In this document: positions 24,991 through 33,472 of the stretch, in pieces
Layout: each line of letters starts with the position of its first letter
Position numbering within the stretch: position 1 is the stretch's first letter
Assembly: GCF_035917975.1 (NCBI RefSeq)
Contig: NZ_CP109130.1
Span: forward strand, 558,001-622,000
Direction: 5' to 3'
DNA length: 64,000 bases
From: Streptosporangium sp. NBC_01756
Lineage (GTDB): Bacteria > Actinomycetota > Actinomycetes > Streptosporangiales > Streptosporangiaceae
Position numbers and translations under genes: made by a program
The notes under the pieces: generated by a model
The model's database searches: none
What the model saw: the letters and a program-made list of their open reading frames with translations, nothing else
Told to the model about the DNA's origin: nothing

Positions 24991-26223
24991 ACTCGGAGAG
25001 TCACCGTTCGGGCTCCTCCGCAGGCCGACGAAGGCGGCGAAGGCGGCGAGGGTGAGCCCGGTCAGGACGGTGGCCATCGGCAGCGCGGAGCCCTCACCGC
25101 CCAGCCCGACCAGCGGGGCCGAGACCGCGCCGATGGCGAACTGCAGCACGCCGGTCAGCGCCGAGGCGCTCCCGGCCACCTGCTGGGGCTGGCCGGCCAG
25201 GGCGAGCGCGCCGGTGCCCGGCAGGACGAACCCGGCCCCGCACATCATCACGAACAGCGCGGCGACCAGCGCGGCGAGGGGCAGCGCCAGGAGCGCGGTG
25301 GCCAGCAGCAGACCGGCTCCGACCAGTGAGAGGGACAGGCCGACGAGGATCAGCCGCGCGGGAGCCACCCTGCGTCCGGCGAGGCGGCCGCCGATCTGCG
25401 CGGTGACGGTCAGGCCGAGCGCGTTCAGCGCGAACACCAGGGAGAAGGTCTGCGGCGAGGCGCCGTACACCTGCTGGAGCACGAACGGCGAGCCGGAGAT
25501 GTAGGCGAACATGCCGCCGAAGCCGAGTCCGCCGGCCAGCGCGCTGGCCATGAAGGACCGGTTGCGGAGCAGGTGCCCGAAGGTGACGAGGGTGTGCCGG
25601 AGTCCTCCGCCCTCGCGCCGGTCCCGGGGAAGGGTCTCGCGCACCCCGGACAGGGCGGCGGCCAGCAGCAGGAGCCCGGCGACGCTCAGCGATACGAAAA
25701 CGCCGCGCCAGGAGGTGTGGTTGAGCAGCTGCGCGCCCGCGATCGGGGCCAGGATCGGGGCGAGACCGCTGACGAGCATGAGGGTGGCGAAGATGCGGGC
25801 GATGGCCGCCCCCTCGTACAGGTCGCGGACGACCGCGCGGACGATCACCAGCGCGGCGCCGCCCGCGATCCCCTGGAGCAGACGGAAGCCGACCAGTCCG
25901 TAGACCGAGGGCGAGAAGGCGCACAGCAGCGAGGCCACGGCGTAGGCGGCGATGCCGACCAGCAGCGGCGCCCGCCGGCCGCGCACGTCGCTGAGCGGGC
26001 CTGCGATCACCTGCCCGACGGAGACACCGATCAGGCAGGCGGTCAGGGTGAGCTGCACCTGAGCCTGACTCGTGCCCATCTCCCCGGCGATGGCGGGCAG
26101 CGCGGGCAGGTACATGTCGATCGAGAGCGGGCCGATCGCGGACAGCGCGCCCAGAATGAGCAGCAGCAGTCCTCTGCGCCGCGTGACCGGCGCGATCTCC
26201 GGCACGGCGACAGCCACGGTCAT
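24988..26223 (-). CDS. MFS drug efflux transporter, Bcr/CflA family
   Basis: 411 residues and about 12 membrane helices. The first helix contains the family motif LSAIGPLSIDMYLPALPAIA, and motif A-like GPLSDVRGRRAPLLVG follows helix 2-3. These proton antiporters export drugs, sulfonamides or dipeptides in proteobacteria; the substrate here is unknown. ATG 26223 is preceded by AGAGGA, so the longer open frame upstream is not used. It is transcribed toward sufR but ends at the iron box, 104 bp from it. Confidence 0.92.
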   Translation of the reverse strand: MTVAVAVPEIAPVTRRRGLLLLILGALSAIGPLSIDMYLPALPAIAGEMGTSQAQVQLTLTACLIGVSVGQVIAGPLSDVRGRRAPLLVGIAAYAVASLLCAFSPSVYGLVGFRLLQGIAGGAALVIVRAVVRDLYEGAAIARIFATLMLVSGLAPILAPIAGAQLLNHTSWRGVFVSLSVAGLLLLAAALSGVRETLPRDRREGGGLRHTLVTFGHLLRNRSFMASALAGGLGFGGMFAYISGSPFVLQQVYGASPQTFSLVFALNALGLTVTAQIGGRLAGRRVAPARLILVGLSLSLVGAGLLLATALLALPLAALVAALFVMMCGAGFVLPGTGALALAGQPQQVAGSASALTGVLQFAIGAVSAPLVGLGGEGSALPMATVLTGLTLAAFAAFVGLRRSPNGDSPS

Positions 26224-26488
26224 ATCAAGATCCTCTTTTCCCTCGCAGGCCACGACAGGCCCGTCAGGGCCAGCGATCTCAACCCATGACCAGGTCAACC
26301 GAATTCCCAAACTCGGAAAATTTCACAAAAAAAGGTTTAAATCTGATTTTGGCGGTGCTGGGCGACTTGGGCCACCCGGTGGGAGGCCGGTGCCCTCGGC
26401 GGGATCCGTCCGCGGCCCTCCGCCGGGCATGAGGGAGCTCCAACCGGCAGGTCCGCCAACGTGACCGGCCGGTACAGTCCCTAAACTC
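26224..26488. other. Divergent intergenic region with AT-rich block
   Basis: 265 bp between the efflux gene (minus) and the ABC exporter (plus). The part 26300-26350 contains an A-run and is strikingly AT-rich for this genome; it probably holds the efflux promoter. On the plus strand TACAGT (26473-26478) lies 10 bases before the GTG at 26489, the spacing expected of a leaderless transcript. Confidence 0.45.
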
Positions 26489-27403
26489 GTGGCCATGGAA
26501 TCCCCAGCCGTCGAGATCGTCGACCTGGTCAAGAGATACGGCCGGACGACGGCGATCGACGGCCTCACGCTCAGTGCCGCCCGTGGCGCGGTCACCGCGC
26601 TCCTCGGTCCCAACGGCGCGGGCAAGACCTCGACCATCGAGATATGCGAGGGATTCCGCCGGGCCGACGGCGGCACCGTGAACGTGCTCGGACTCCCCCC
26701 CTCCCGCCCGGAGCTGCGGGCGAGGGTCGGGGTGATGCTCCAGTCGGGGGGTGTGCCTCCGGCGACGCGCTGCGGGGAGTGGCTGCACCTGATGGCCCGC
26801 TTCCACGTCAACGCGCTGGACCCGGCGGCGCTGATGGAGCGGCTCGGGCTGACCGAGCACGCCCGCACGCCCTACCGCAGGCTCTCCGGCGGCCAGCAGC
26901 AGCGCGTGTCACTGGCCGCGGCCGTCATCGGCCGCCCCGAGCTGGTCTTCCTTGACGAGCCCACCGCGGGTCTGGACCCCCAGGCCCGGCACGCGTGCTG
27001 GGAGCTGGTGGGCGACCTGCGGAGCTGCGGGGTCTCGGTGGTGCTCACCACCCACCACATGGACGAGGCGGAGAAGCTCTCCGACCGGGTCGTGATCATC
27101 GATCACGGCACGGTGGTGGCCGAGGGCACCCCCTCCTCGCTCACCGGCGCCGAACGGCAGCTGCGCTTCCGCGCCCGTCCCGGACTCACCCTGGACGAAC
27201 TGCTCACCGCGTTGCCCGCCGGCAGCACGGCCAAGGAGTCTCCCTCGGGGCACTACATCATCGAGGGACAGGTGGGCCCCGAACTGCTGGCGACCGTGAC
27301 CGCCTGGTGCGCCGCCGAGGGCGTCACCGCCGACGATCTCAGCATCGAGCGCCGCACCCTGGAAGACGTCTTCCTGGAGCTGACCGGCCGGGAGCTCCGA
27401 TGA
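26489..27403 (+). CDS. ABC-2 type exporter ATPase (Rv1458c-like)
   Basis: 304 residues. Walker A GPNGAGKTS, signature LSGGQQQRVSLAAAVIG, Walker B LVFLDEPTAGLD and H-loop TTHHMDEAE. After residue 215 comes the extra C-terminal domain seen in DrrA/NatA-like ATPases. The start is GTG 26489 (possibly leaderless) or ATG 26495. Together with the permease at 27447 and COX15 further on, the pair matches M. tuberculosis Rv1458c-Rv1457c-Rv1456c; here the COX15 gene has been pushed 16 kb away by the hydroxyproline island. The exported substrate is unknown. Confidence 0.92.
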   Translation: MAMESPAVEIVDLVKRYGRTTAIDGLTLSAARGAVTALLGPNGAGKTSTIEICEGFRRADGGTVNVLGLPPSRPELRARVGVMLQSGGVPPATRCGEWLHLMARFHVNALDPAALMERLGLTEHARTPYRRLSGGQQQRVSLAAAVIGRPELVFLDEPTAGLDPQARHACWELVGDLRSCGVSVVLTTHHMDEAEKLSDRVVIIDHGTVVAEGTPSSLTGAERQLRFRARPGLTLDELLTALPAGSTAKESPSGHYIIEGQVGPELLATVTAWCAAEGVTADDLSIERRTLEDVFLELTGRELR

Positions 27404-27446
27404 CCCTTCACCGAGTACGGCCCGCGCCCGACCGCAGGAGAGCACA

Positions 27447-28214
27447 GTGACGACCCTGGACCTCACCCCCGCCCCGGGGGCCGCGCCGCTGCGCCGCATG
27501 GTGCTGGCGCAGACGGGCGCGGAGATCCGGGCGATGCTCCGCAACGGCGAGCAGCTCCTGCTCACGATGATCATCCCGGTGCTGCTGCTCGTCGGATTCT
27601 CGGCGGCGCCGCTGGTGGACGTCGGCGGCGGCTCCCGGGTGGACTTCGTCACCCCCGGCGTGCTCGCACTGGCCGTGATGTCCACGGCCTTCACCGGGCA
27701 GGCCATCGCGACCGGGTTCGAGCGCCGCTACGGCGTGCTGAAGCGGCTGGGCGCGACCCCGCTGTCCCGGACCGGGCTGATGCTGGCCAAGACGCTCGCG
27801 GTGATCGCCGTGGAGATCATCCAGGTGGTCGTCATCAGCGGGGTGGCGGCCGTCCTGGGCTGGCGGCCGGCGGGCTCCCCACTGGCCGCGCTCCTGCTGA
27901 TCCTGCTGGGCACCGCCGCGTTCAGCGGGCTCGGCCTGCTGATGGCGGGCACCCTGCGGGCCGAGGCCACCCTCGCCGCGGCCAATCTGGTCTTCCTGAT
28001 CATGCTCGGCTGCGGTGGCGTGATCTTCCCCCTGTCGAAGTTCCCCGGCTCGGTGCAGCCGGTGCTCGAACTGCTGCCGATCTCCGCCCTGGCCGGCGGG
28101 CTCCGCTCGGTGCTGAGCGAAGGAAGCGGCCTGCCGCTGGCCGCCGCGGCGATCCTGGCGGTATGGGCGGTGCTCTCGCTCCTGCTCACCTCCCGGACGT
28201 TCCGCTGGGAGTGA
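27447..28214 (+). CDS. ABC-2 type exporter permease (Rv1457c-like)
   Basis: 255 residues with six membrane helices in the ABC-2 layout (for example LLLTMIIPVLLLVGFSA, IIQVVVISGVAAVLGW, LVFLIMLGCGGVIFPLSKFPG). The GERRYGVLK-type loop (FERRYGVLKRLGATPLSR) contacts the ATPase. It lies 43 bp downstream of the ATPase gene and forms the transporter with it. An 8-bp hairpin directly follows its stop. Confidence 0.92.
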   Translation: MTTLDLTPAPGAAPLRRMVLAQTGAEIRAMLRNGEQLLLTMIIPVLLLVGFSAAPLVDVGGGSRVDFVTPGVLALAVMSTAFTGQAIATGFERRYGVLKRLGATPLSRTGLMLAKTLAVIAVEIIQVVVISGVAAVLGWRPAGSPLAALLLILLGTAAFSGLGLLMAGTLRAEATLAAANLVFLIMLGCGGVIFPLSKFPGSVQPVLELLPISALAGGLRSVLSEGSGLPLAAAAILAVWAVLSLLLTSRTFRWE

Positions 28215-28236
28215 CCGGGAATCTTGACATTCCCGG
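28215..28236 (+). terminator. Hairpin after the ABC-2 permease gene
   Basis: CCGGGAAT (28215-28222) and ATTCCCGG (28229-28236) form a perfect 8-bp stem with a six-base loop, beginning at the first base after the permease stop. No T-run follows. Confidence 0.5.
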
Positions 28237-28239
28237 AGC

Positions 28240-28287
28240 GATCATTGCTCGAAGATCGACCGGGCAATGATCAAGGTCATTTAGCAT
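28240..28287 (+). promoter_or_regulatory. Inverted repeat and -10 element before the GT-C-like gene
   Basis: GATCATTGC (28240-28248) and GCAATGATC (28264-28272) are perfect 9-bp inverted arms separated by 15 bp. A -10-like TAGCAT (28282-28287) follows and the GTG start is only seven bases further, so the mRNA may be leaderless. The repeat sits where an operator would cover the -35 region. Confidence 0.45.
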
Positions 28288-28294
28288 CTCCCGG

Positions 28295-29815
28295 GTGATC
28301 ATTACCGAAACGCGATCTCCACGCGCGTCGGCGACACGACAAACGGGGCAGATCTGGCCGGCCATGGCCGTGGGACTTGCTGCGACGATTGTCGCCGTTG
28401 TCGGCTCATGGACGGTGTCCCAGTCATCGGACGAGATGGCCACCCTCAGCGCGGCCCGCCGGGGCGCGGCGGGACTCTGGGAACTGGCGCAGCACATCGA
28501 CGGGCACTTCCTGCCCTATTACGCCTTCATGCACCTGTGGCTGGAGTTCGGCCAGGCCGAGTGGTGGCTGCGGCTGCCCTCGGCGATCGCGACAGGAGTC
28601 GCGGCCACGCTCGTCGCCGACCTGGGGAGACGCCTGCACTCCCGGCCCGCCGGGATGACCGCGGCCACCGTCTACGTGTTCCTGCCGTCGGTCTCCTACC
28701 ACGGGCAGAACGTCCGGTCCTACGCCTTCGCGGCCGCGATGGCGGTCCTGGCCACCTGGGCGCTGTACCGGCTGGTCGAGGAGCCGGAGTGGCGCGGGGG
28801 CCGGTGGAAGTACGCCGCGGCCGTCGCACTGCTCGGCTGTACGCAGGTGTTCGCCCTGCTCGTCCTGGCCGCCCACCTGCTCGCCGTCACCCTGCACCGC
28901 AGAGGCGCCCTGGGACGGATACTGCCCGGCATGGCCCTCGGATGCGTTCCGGGAGCCGTCTGGGCGGTGGTGGGCTTCAACGAGCGGCACGCGATCAGCT
29001 GGATCAGACTGCCCGAGCCGGCGGTCTTCCTGGCCCTGCCCAAGATGGCCGGGGGCACCGCGCCCGCGGGTGGGATCCTGCTCGTTCTCGCCCTGGCCGG
29101 CCTGCTGCTCGCCCGGCGGCACCGTGTCCACCGGCTCTGGACCACGCTCCTGGCCGGCTGGGCCGTCCTGCCGCCCGTCCTGCTGTTCGGCCTGTCCCAC
29201 CTGGTCTCCCCGGTCTACGTCGACCGCTACCTGTTCGCGACGGTGCCGGCCTACGCCCTGCTGGCCGGGCTCGCGCTCGCCTCGATGTCCCCCCTGCTCG
29301 TCGTGCTCGCCCTGACGGCCGCCCTGGCCGCCGGGCTGCCCGGGCAACTGGACGTCCGCCGCGAGGACGGGCACCACGAGAACTTCCCCCGCGCGGTGCG
29401 GATCATCTCGGACGCCGCCCTCCCCGGTGACGCGATCATGTACAACGGGTCGTGGCTGCGGACCGGAATGCTCTACTACGGCGGGCGGAGCCTCCCCGAC
29501 GACGTGCTGCTCGCCGGCGCCGATCCCCGGCCGGACTCCTTCAACTACCCGGAGCGCACCGACGTCACCGCCGTCCTCGACGGGCGCGAGCGGGTCTGGG
29601 TGCTCTGGCGCGGGAACGGCGGGAGTGCGAACTCGGGAAGTGACCGGCCCGGCGCGCTGGTCCGGGCGGGGTTCACCCGGGACCGGTCGTGGCAGGTGGG
29701 ACGGATGCCCGGCATGACCGTGGCGCTCTACACCCGGCAGGCCGGCCTCGCGCCGGACTCCGCGGCCGATCTCGCATCGCGGACGCCGCACCGGCGACCG
29801 CACCCGAATCGGTAA
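28295..29815 (+). CDS. GT-C-like polytopic membrane glycosyltransferase (probable)
   Basis: 506 residues with about ten hydrophobic helices and a C-terminal soluble part of about 120 residues. An early acidic pair in the first loop (SQSSDEMATLSAARRG, about residues 43-58) and the helix arrangement (SVSYHGQNVRSYAFAAAMAVLATWAL) fit the GT39/ArnT-like mannosyltransferases that use polyprenyl-phosphate sugars outside the membrane. M. tuberculosis has a mannosyltransferase gene (Rv1459c) next to the equivalent ABC pair, but this protein need not be its orthologue. GTG start, possibly leaderless. Donor and acceptor are unknown. Confidence 0.7.
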   Translation: MIITETRSPRASATRQTGQIWPAMAVGLAATIVAVVGSWTVSQSSDEMATLSAARRGAAGLWELAQHIDGHFLPYYAFMHLWLEFGQAEWWLRLPSAIATGVAATLVADLGRRLHSRPAGMTAATVYVFLPSVSYHGQNVRSYAFAAAMAVLATWALYRLVEEPEWRGGRWKYAAAVALLGCTQVFALLVLAAHLLAVTLHRRGALGRILPGMALGCVPGAVWAVVGFNERHAISWIRLPEPAVFLALPKMAGGTAPAGGILLVLALAGLLLARRHRVHRLWTTLLAGWAVLPPVLLFGLSHLVSPVYVDRYLFATVPAYALLAGLALASMSPLLVVLALTAALAAGLPGQLDVRREDGHHENFPRAVRIISDAALPGDAIMYNGSWLRTGMLYYGGRSLPDDVLLAGADPRPDSFNYPERTDVTAVLDGRERVWVLWRGNGGSANSGSDRPGALVRAGFTRDRSWQVGRMPGMTVALYTRQAGLAPDSAADLASRTPHRRPHPNR

Positions 29816-29843
29816 GGTGTGAAGGATCCCGTGGCACCTGACC

Positions 29844-29885
29844 CGAGGAACCTCGTGACTTCCTCCCCGCGGCTGAAGCCTGGGG
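29844..29885 (+). mobile_element. Possible solitary IS200/IS605-type end (two hairpins)
   Basis: A small hairpin CGAGG-AA-CCTCG (29844-29855) is followed by CTTCCTCCCC...GGCTGAAGCC...GGGG (hairpin 29865-29885). This arrangement resembles the imperfect palindromes at the ends of IS200/IS605 elements (and the end of TnpB guide RNA) in actinomycetes. No transposase is present, so at most it is a relic. It ends 22 bp before the next gene. Confidence 0.35.
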
Positions 29886-29907
29886 TCTCCACGCTCAAGG
29901 AGATTCG

Positions 29908-30825
29908 ATGACCGCCCAATCCCTGCAGGGGCCCGCGGAGCAGTACAAGCCGGGCCTGCCCAGGCCGGGAGCGCTGCTGCGGGCGGCCTCCGATGCCATC
30001 CCGCCGTCCGGGCTGGTGCTGCTGGCCATCCTGTCGGTCCAGGTGGGCGCCGGTTTCGCCAAGGACCTGTTCTCCCAGTTGCCGCCGAGCGCGGTGGTGT
30101 TCCTGCGGATCGCGATGGGCGCGCTCGTCATGGGTGTGGTGGCCCGGCCGCGGCTGAAGGGGCTGACCCGCCTGGACGTCGGGCTGGGAGCGGCGTTCGG
30201 CGTGACGCTGGGTGTGATGAACCTGTCGTTCTACGAGGCGCTGGCCCGGCTGCCCATGGGCATCGCGGTGGCGATCGAGTTCCTCGGCCCGCTCGGAGTG
30301 GCGGTGGCCGCCTCGCGCCGCCGCCTTGACCTGCTCTGGGTCGGGCTGGCCGCCTCCGGCGTGGTGCTGCTGGCCCCGTGGGGGGCGACGGGGTCGCGGA
30401 TCAGCTGGGCCGGCATCGCTTTCGCGCTGGTCGCGGCGGTCTGCTGGGCGGGCTACATCCTGCTGTCGGCGGCCGTGGGCCAGCGTTTCCCCGGCACGAC
30501 CGGCCTGTCCTTCGCCATGATCGTGTCGTTCCTGCTGATCGCCCCCGTGGGGATCGGTACGGGCGGCGCCGATCTGCTCCAGCCCGAACTGATGCTGATC
30601 GGGCTGGGGGTGGGCCTGCTGTCGTCGGTCATCCCCTATTCGATCGAACTGGAGGCCCTGCGCAGGATGCCGAAGCAGGTGTTCGGCATCCTGATGAGCC
30701 TGGAGCCCGCGGTGGCCGCGCTGGTCGGCCTGCTGGTGCTGGGCGAGGTGCTCCAGGTGCGTGAATGGGCCGCCATCGGCTGCGTGGTCGTCGCCAGCGT
30801 GGGCGCGACCCGCAGCTCCCGCTGA
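29908..30825 (+). CDS. EamA-family transporter (RhtA-like amino acid/metabolite exporter)
   Basis: 305 residues with ten membrane helices in two homologous halves (EamA repeats at about 40-160 and 175-295). Segments such as FYEALARLPMGIAVAIEFLGPLGVA and EALRRMPKQVFGILMSLEPAVAALVGLLVLGE match the RhtA/YdcZ-like exporters. ATG 29908 follows AAGGAG. Its stop is seven bases from the end of the convergent GntR gene, so it borders the hydroxyproline island. It could export amino acids such as proline, but this is a guess from position. Confidence 0.88.
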   Translation: MTAQSLQGPAEQYKPGLPRPGALLRAASDAIPPSGLVLLAILSVQVGAGFAKDLFSQLPPSAVVFLRIAMGALVMGVVARPRLKGLTRLDVGLGAAFGVTLGVMNLSFYEALARLPMGIAVAIEFLGPLGVAVAASRRRLDLLWVGLAASGVVLLAPWGATGSRISWAGIAFALVAAVCWAGYILLSAAVGQRFPGTTGLSFAMIVSFLLIAPVGIGTGGADLLQPELMLIGLGVGLLSSVIPYSIELEALRRMPKQVFGILMSLEPAVAALVGLLVLGEVLQVREWAAIGCVVVASVGATRSSR

Positions 30826-30832
30826 AGGGGGC

Positions 30833-31528
30833 CTATTCCGGCTTGCTGGCCCAGATGCCCCGCACGTGCTGGATGTGGTTGCGCATCAGCCGCTCGGATC
30901 CGCCGGTGTCGCCCGCGGAGAGCAGGTCGAGCAGGTCGAGGTGCTCTCGTGCGGAGTCGACCAGGCCACCGCGCTCGTAGAGGGCGGCCAGACCGTACAG
31001 CCGGGCCCGTTTGCGCAGGTCGCGCACCACGTCCACCAGGTGCCCGTTGCCCGCCAGCGCCAGCAGGTCCACGTGGAAGCGGATGTCGGCGTCCACGTAG
31101 GCGAGCAGGTCGCCGTGCTCGGCGGCGTCGACGATCTGCTGGGCCACCGGGCGCAGCAGATCGAAGCTCTCCGCACGGGCCGTGTCGGCCAGCCGCGCCA
31201 CCGTGGGCACCTCGATGAGCCGGCGGATCTCGGTGAGTTCGTCCAGGTCGCGGTCGGACAGCTCGGTGACCCGGAAGCCCTTGTTGCGCACCGCCTCGAC
31301 CAGGCCCTCCTTGGCCAGGTCGAGCATCGCCTCGCGCACCGGGGTCGCCGAGACGCCGAACTGGGCGGCCAGCGCGGGCGCCGAGTAGATCACCCCCGCC
31401 CGCATCTCACCGGTGATCAGGGCGGCCCGCAGCGCGTGGGCCACCTGCTCCCGCAGGCTCTGCCGCTCACCCACGACCGGCAGGTCGAGCCGGTCCTCCG
31501 CCGAAGGGGCCATTCCCTCGCCTCTCAT
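30833..31528 (-). CDS. GntR-family regulator, FCD type (probable hydroxyproline regulator)
   Basis: About 231 residues. The N-terminal winged helix is SLREQVAHALRAALITGEMRAG ... SAPALAAQFGVSATPVREAMLDLAKEGLV; the rest is the all-helical FCD ligand domain with metal-binding histidines (IRFHVDLLALAGN, NHIQHVRG). ATG 31528 overlaps the stop of the OCD gene by four bases; ATG 31513 is another option. It is the last gene of the importer/racemase unit. Two palindromes with an ATGT(G/C)ACAT core (37974-38000, 44346-44371) are its likely operators. Confidence 0.88.
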   Translation of the reverse strand: MRGEGMAPSAEDRLDLPVVGERQSLREQVAHALRAALITGEMRAGVIYSAPALAAQFGVSATPVREAMLDLAKEGLVEAVRNKGFRVTELSDRDLDELTEIRRLIEVPTVARLADTARAESFDLLRPVAQQIVDAAEHGDLLAYVDADIRFHVDLLALAGNGHLVDVVRDLRKRARLYGLAALYERGGLVDSAREHLDLLDLLSAGDTGGSERLMRNHIQHVRGIWASKPE

Positions 31529-32451
31529 CTCGCTCGCGTCCACGCCTCGTAGGCGGCGGCAGCCACCACCAGGTCTTCCCACGCCATACCAACGCTCTTG
31601 AACACCCGGGGCCCCGGAGTGTGGGGCACGGCGCCGGCGACCAGCTCACCAAGGTTGCCGGCGAGATGACCGACGGTGATCGTACCGTTCCGCAACGGGA
31701 TGATCAGGTCGCCCGCCTCGGCGAGAGCGGCCCCGCGAGCCTCGACGACCACCGTGGCGCGCGCGACGAGATCATCGTCGATCTCCCTGGCATCCGGCTC
31801 GTGAGAGCCGACCGCGATCACGGTCGCGTCATCCCGGGTGAGCCTACCGTTGAACAGGGGAGTTCTGGAGGTCGTACAGCAGGCGATCAGATCGGCATCG
31901 CCGGGCTCGGTCGCCGTGTCGGCCCGGAGCCCCTCGGCGGCGCACCGGGCGGCGAAAGCGCGCGCCTTCGCCGCGTCCCTGGCGATCACACTCACCCGCC
32001 GCACCGGCCGGACCGCGCGGAAGGCCTCCACGTGCCCCCACGCCTGCGGCCCCGTGCCGAACACCGCCATCGTCGAGGCGCCGGGCTCGGCCAGATGCCG
32101 TACGGCCAGCGCGGAGACCGCGGGGGTGCGCAGCGAGGTGAGCGCGACACCGTCCATCACGGCCAGCGGAGCCAGGCTCTCCCCGTCCATCAGCAGGTAG
32201 GCGCCCTGGATCCGCGGCAGGCCGCGCGAGGGGTTGGCGGGCGCCACCCCGGCTATCTTGATCCCGGCGTAGCGGCCCCACGCGGCGGGCATCAGCAGCA
32301 GCTGCCCGGCGGGGACCTCCACGACGGGCCGCTGCGGGGTGTCCTCGGGGTCGAGTCCGTCGCGCAGCGCGTCCTGGAGCACCTGTACGGCCCGCGCCAT
32401 CGGCACCAGCTCGCGCAGGGTCTCCCCGTCCAGGTAGGGCGGCGTGCTCAT
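31525..32451 (-). CDS. Ornithine cyclodeaminase/mu-crystallin-family reductase (probable pyrroline-2-carboxylate reductase)
   Basis: 308 residues. The NAD(P)-binding motif is VFGTGPQAWGHVEAFRAV (about residues 130-147), and the substrate arginine/lysine region KIAGVAPANPSRGLPRIQGAYLL is present. In hydroxyproline clusters, family members such as LhpI reduce delta1-pyrroline-2-carboxylate to L-proline after a proline-racemase-family dehydratase acts on trans-3-hydroxy-L-proline. The direct overlap with such a gene (four bases at 32448-32451) supports that role over ornithine cyclisation. Confidence 0.8.
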   Translation of the reverse strand: MSTPPYLDGETLRELVPMARAVQVLQDALRDGLDPEDTPQRPVVEVPAGQLLLMPAAWGRYAGIKIAGVAPANPSRGLPRIQGAYLLMDGESLAPLAVMDGVALTSLRTPAVSALAVRHLAEPGASTMAVFGTGPQAWGHVEAFRAVRPVRRVSVIARDAAKARAFAARCAAEGLRADTATEPGDADLIACCTTSRTPLFNGRLTRDDATVIAVGSHEPDAREIDDDLVARATVVVEARGAALAEAGDLIIPLRNGTITVGHLAGNLGELVAGAVPHTPGPRVFKSVGMAWEDLVVAAAAYEAWTRAR

Positions 32452-33458
32452 CGCAGCGTGAACCCGGTGCCGAGGGGGTCGCGCGGATCCAGGGCGAACC
32501 GGTGCTCTCCGGTGCGGTAGGCCATGCCCTCCACCTCGGGGACGACCCCCTCCTCGGTCACCTCGGCCACCCGGGCGCGGAAGGAGGTCCCCACGATGCT
32601 TTCGTGGTGGAGCGTGCCGGTGAAGCCGTCGGCGTGCAGCAAGGCCAGCCGGGCGGCCGTGCCCGAGCCGCAGGGCGAGCGGTCCACCTCGCCGTCGGCG
32701 AAGACCGTGACGTTGCGCTGGTGCCCGGGGCCCAGCTCGTCGTAGAAGACGACGCCGTAGATCCCGGAGAGCCGGTCGTCGCCCGGATGCCGGGAGGCGG
32801 GGTGACCGGCCAGGGCCGCCTTCACCGCCCGGCCGAGCGCGATCAGCTCGGTGAGGTGCTCGGGCGCCACGCTCAGCCCGAACGCCGCGGCCGGAACGGA
32901 GGCGTAGATGGCTCCGCCGTAGGAGACGTCGGCCCTGATCCCGGTGAGCGGGCCGGAACCGGTGCCCGCGAAGGACGGGCCCGTCCCGGCGAGCGGGCCC
33001 AGCTCGACGTCCCGTGCGAGCACGTAGGACGGCACGTTCCGGAACGTGACGGCCTCGACCCGGCCCGCCGCGCAGCGGACCCGGGCCGTCACCCTGCCGG
33101 ACGGGACGTCCACGACGACGTCGGTCTCCCCTTCCGGATCGGCCTCGACCAGCCCGCTGTCCACGGCGTGGACACCGAGCGCGATGGTGCCGTGGCCGCA
33201 GGCGGTGGAGTAGCCGTCCTTGTGCCAGAACAGCACGCCGAGGTCGGCTCCCGCGTCGTCCGGCGGCACCAGGAAGCAGCCGTACATGTCGGCGTGCCCG
33301 CGCGGCTCGTGGCAGAGCAGCCGCCGCACATCGTCGATCTCCGGGGCTCTCGCCGACTCACGACGTTCGAGCACCGTGCCGCCGGGAATGTCGGGCACAC
33401 CGGCGGTGACGATCCGGAACGGCTCACCGCCGGTGTGGTAGTCGATCGTGTGAATCAT
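32448..33458 (-). CDS. Proline racemase-superfamily enzyme, L3HYPDH-like with two cysteines
   Basis: 336 residues. It begins like trans-3-hydroxy-L-proline dehydratases (DYHTGGEPFRIV, EPRGHADMYG, LGVLFWHKDGYSTACGHGTIALG). The first catalytic residue is Cys (TACGHG). At the second site dehydratases of this type have Thr (DRSPTGSG in the human enzyme), but here it is Cys (DRSPCGSG), the racemase/epimerase state. The activity could therefore be racemisation or epimerisation of proline or 3-hydroxyproline, not dehydration. ATG 33458. It sits between livF and the OCD reductase in the same unit. Confidence 0.85.
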   Translation of the reverse strand: MIHTIDYHTGGEPFRIVTAGVPDIPGGTVLERRESARAPEIDDVRRLLCHEPRGHADMYGCFLVPPDDAGADLGVLFWHKDGYSTACGHGTIALGVHAVDSGLVEADPEGETDVVVDVPSGRVTARVRCAAGRVEAVTFRNVPSYVLARDVELGPLAGTGPSFAGTGSGPLTGIRADVSYGGAIYASVPAAAFGLSVAPEHLTELIALGRAVKAALAGHPASRHPGDDRLSGIYGVVFYDELGPGHQRNVTVFADGEVDRSPCGSGTAARLALLHADGFTGTLHHESIVGTSFRARVAEVTEEGVVPEVEGMAYRTGEHRFALDPRDPLGTGFTLR

Positions 33459-33472
33459 CTTTCCCCGTTCCG

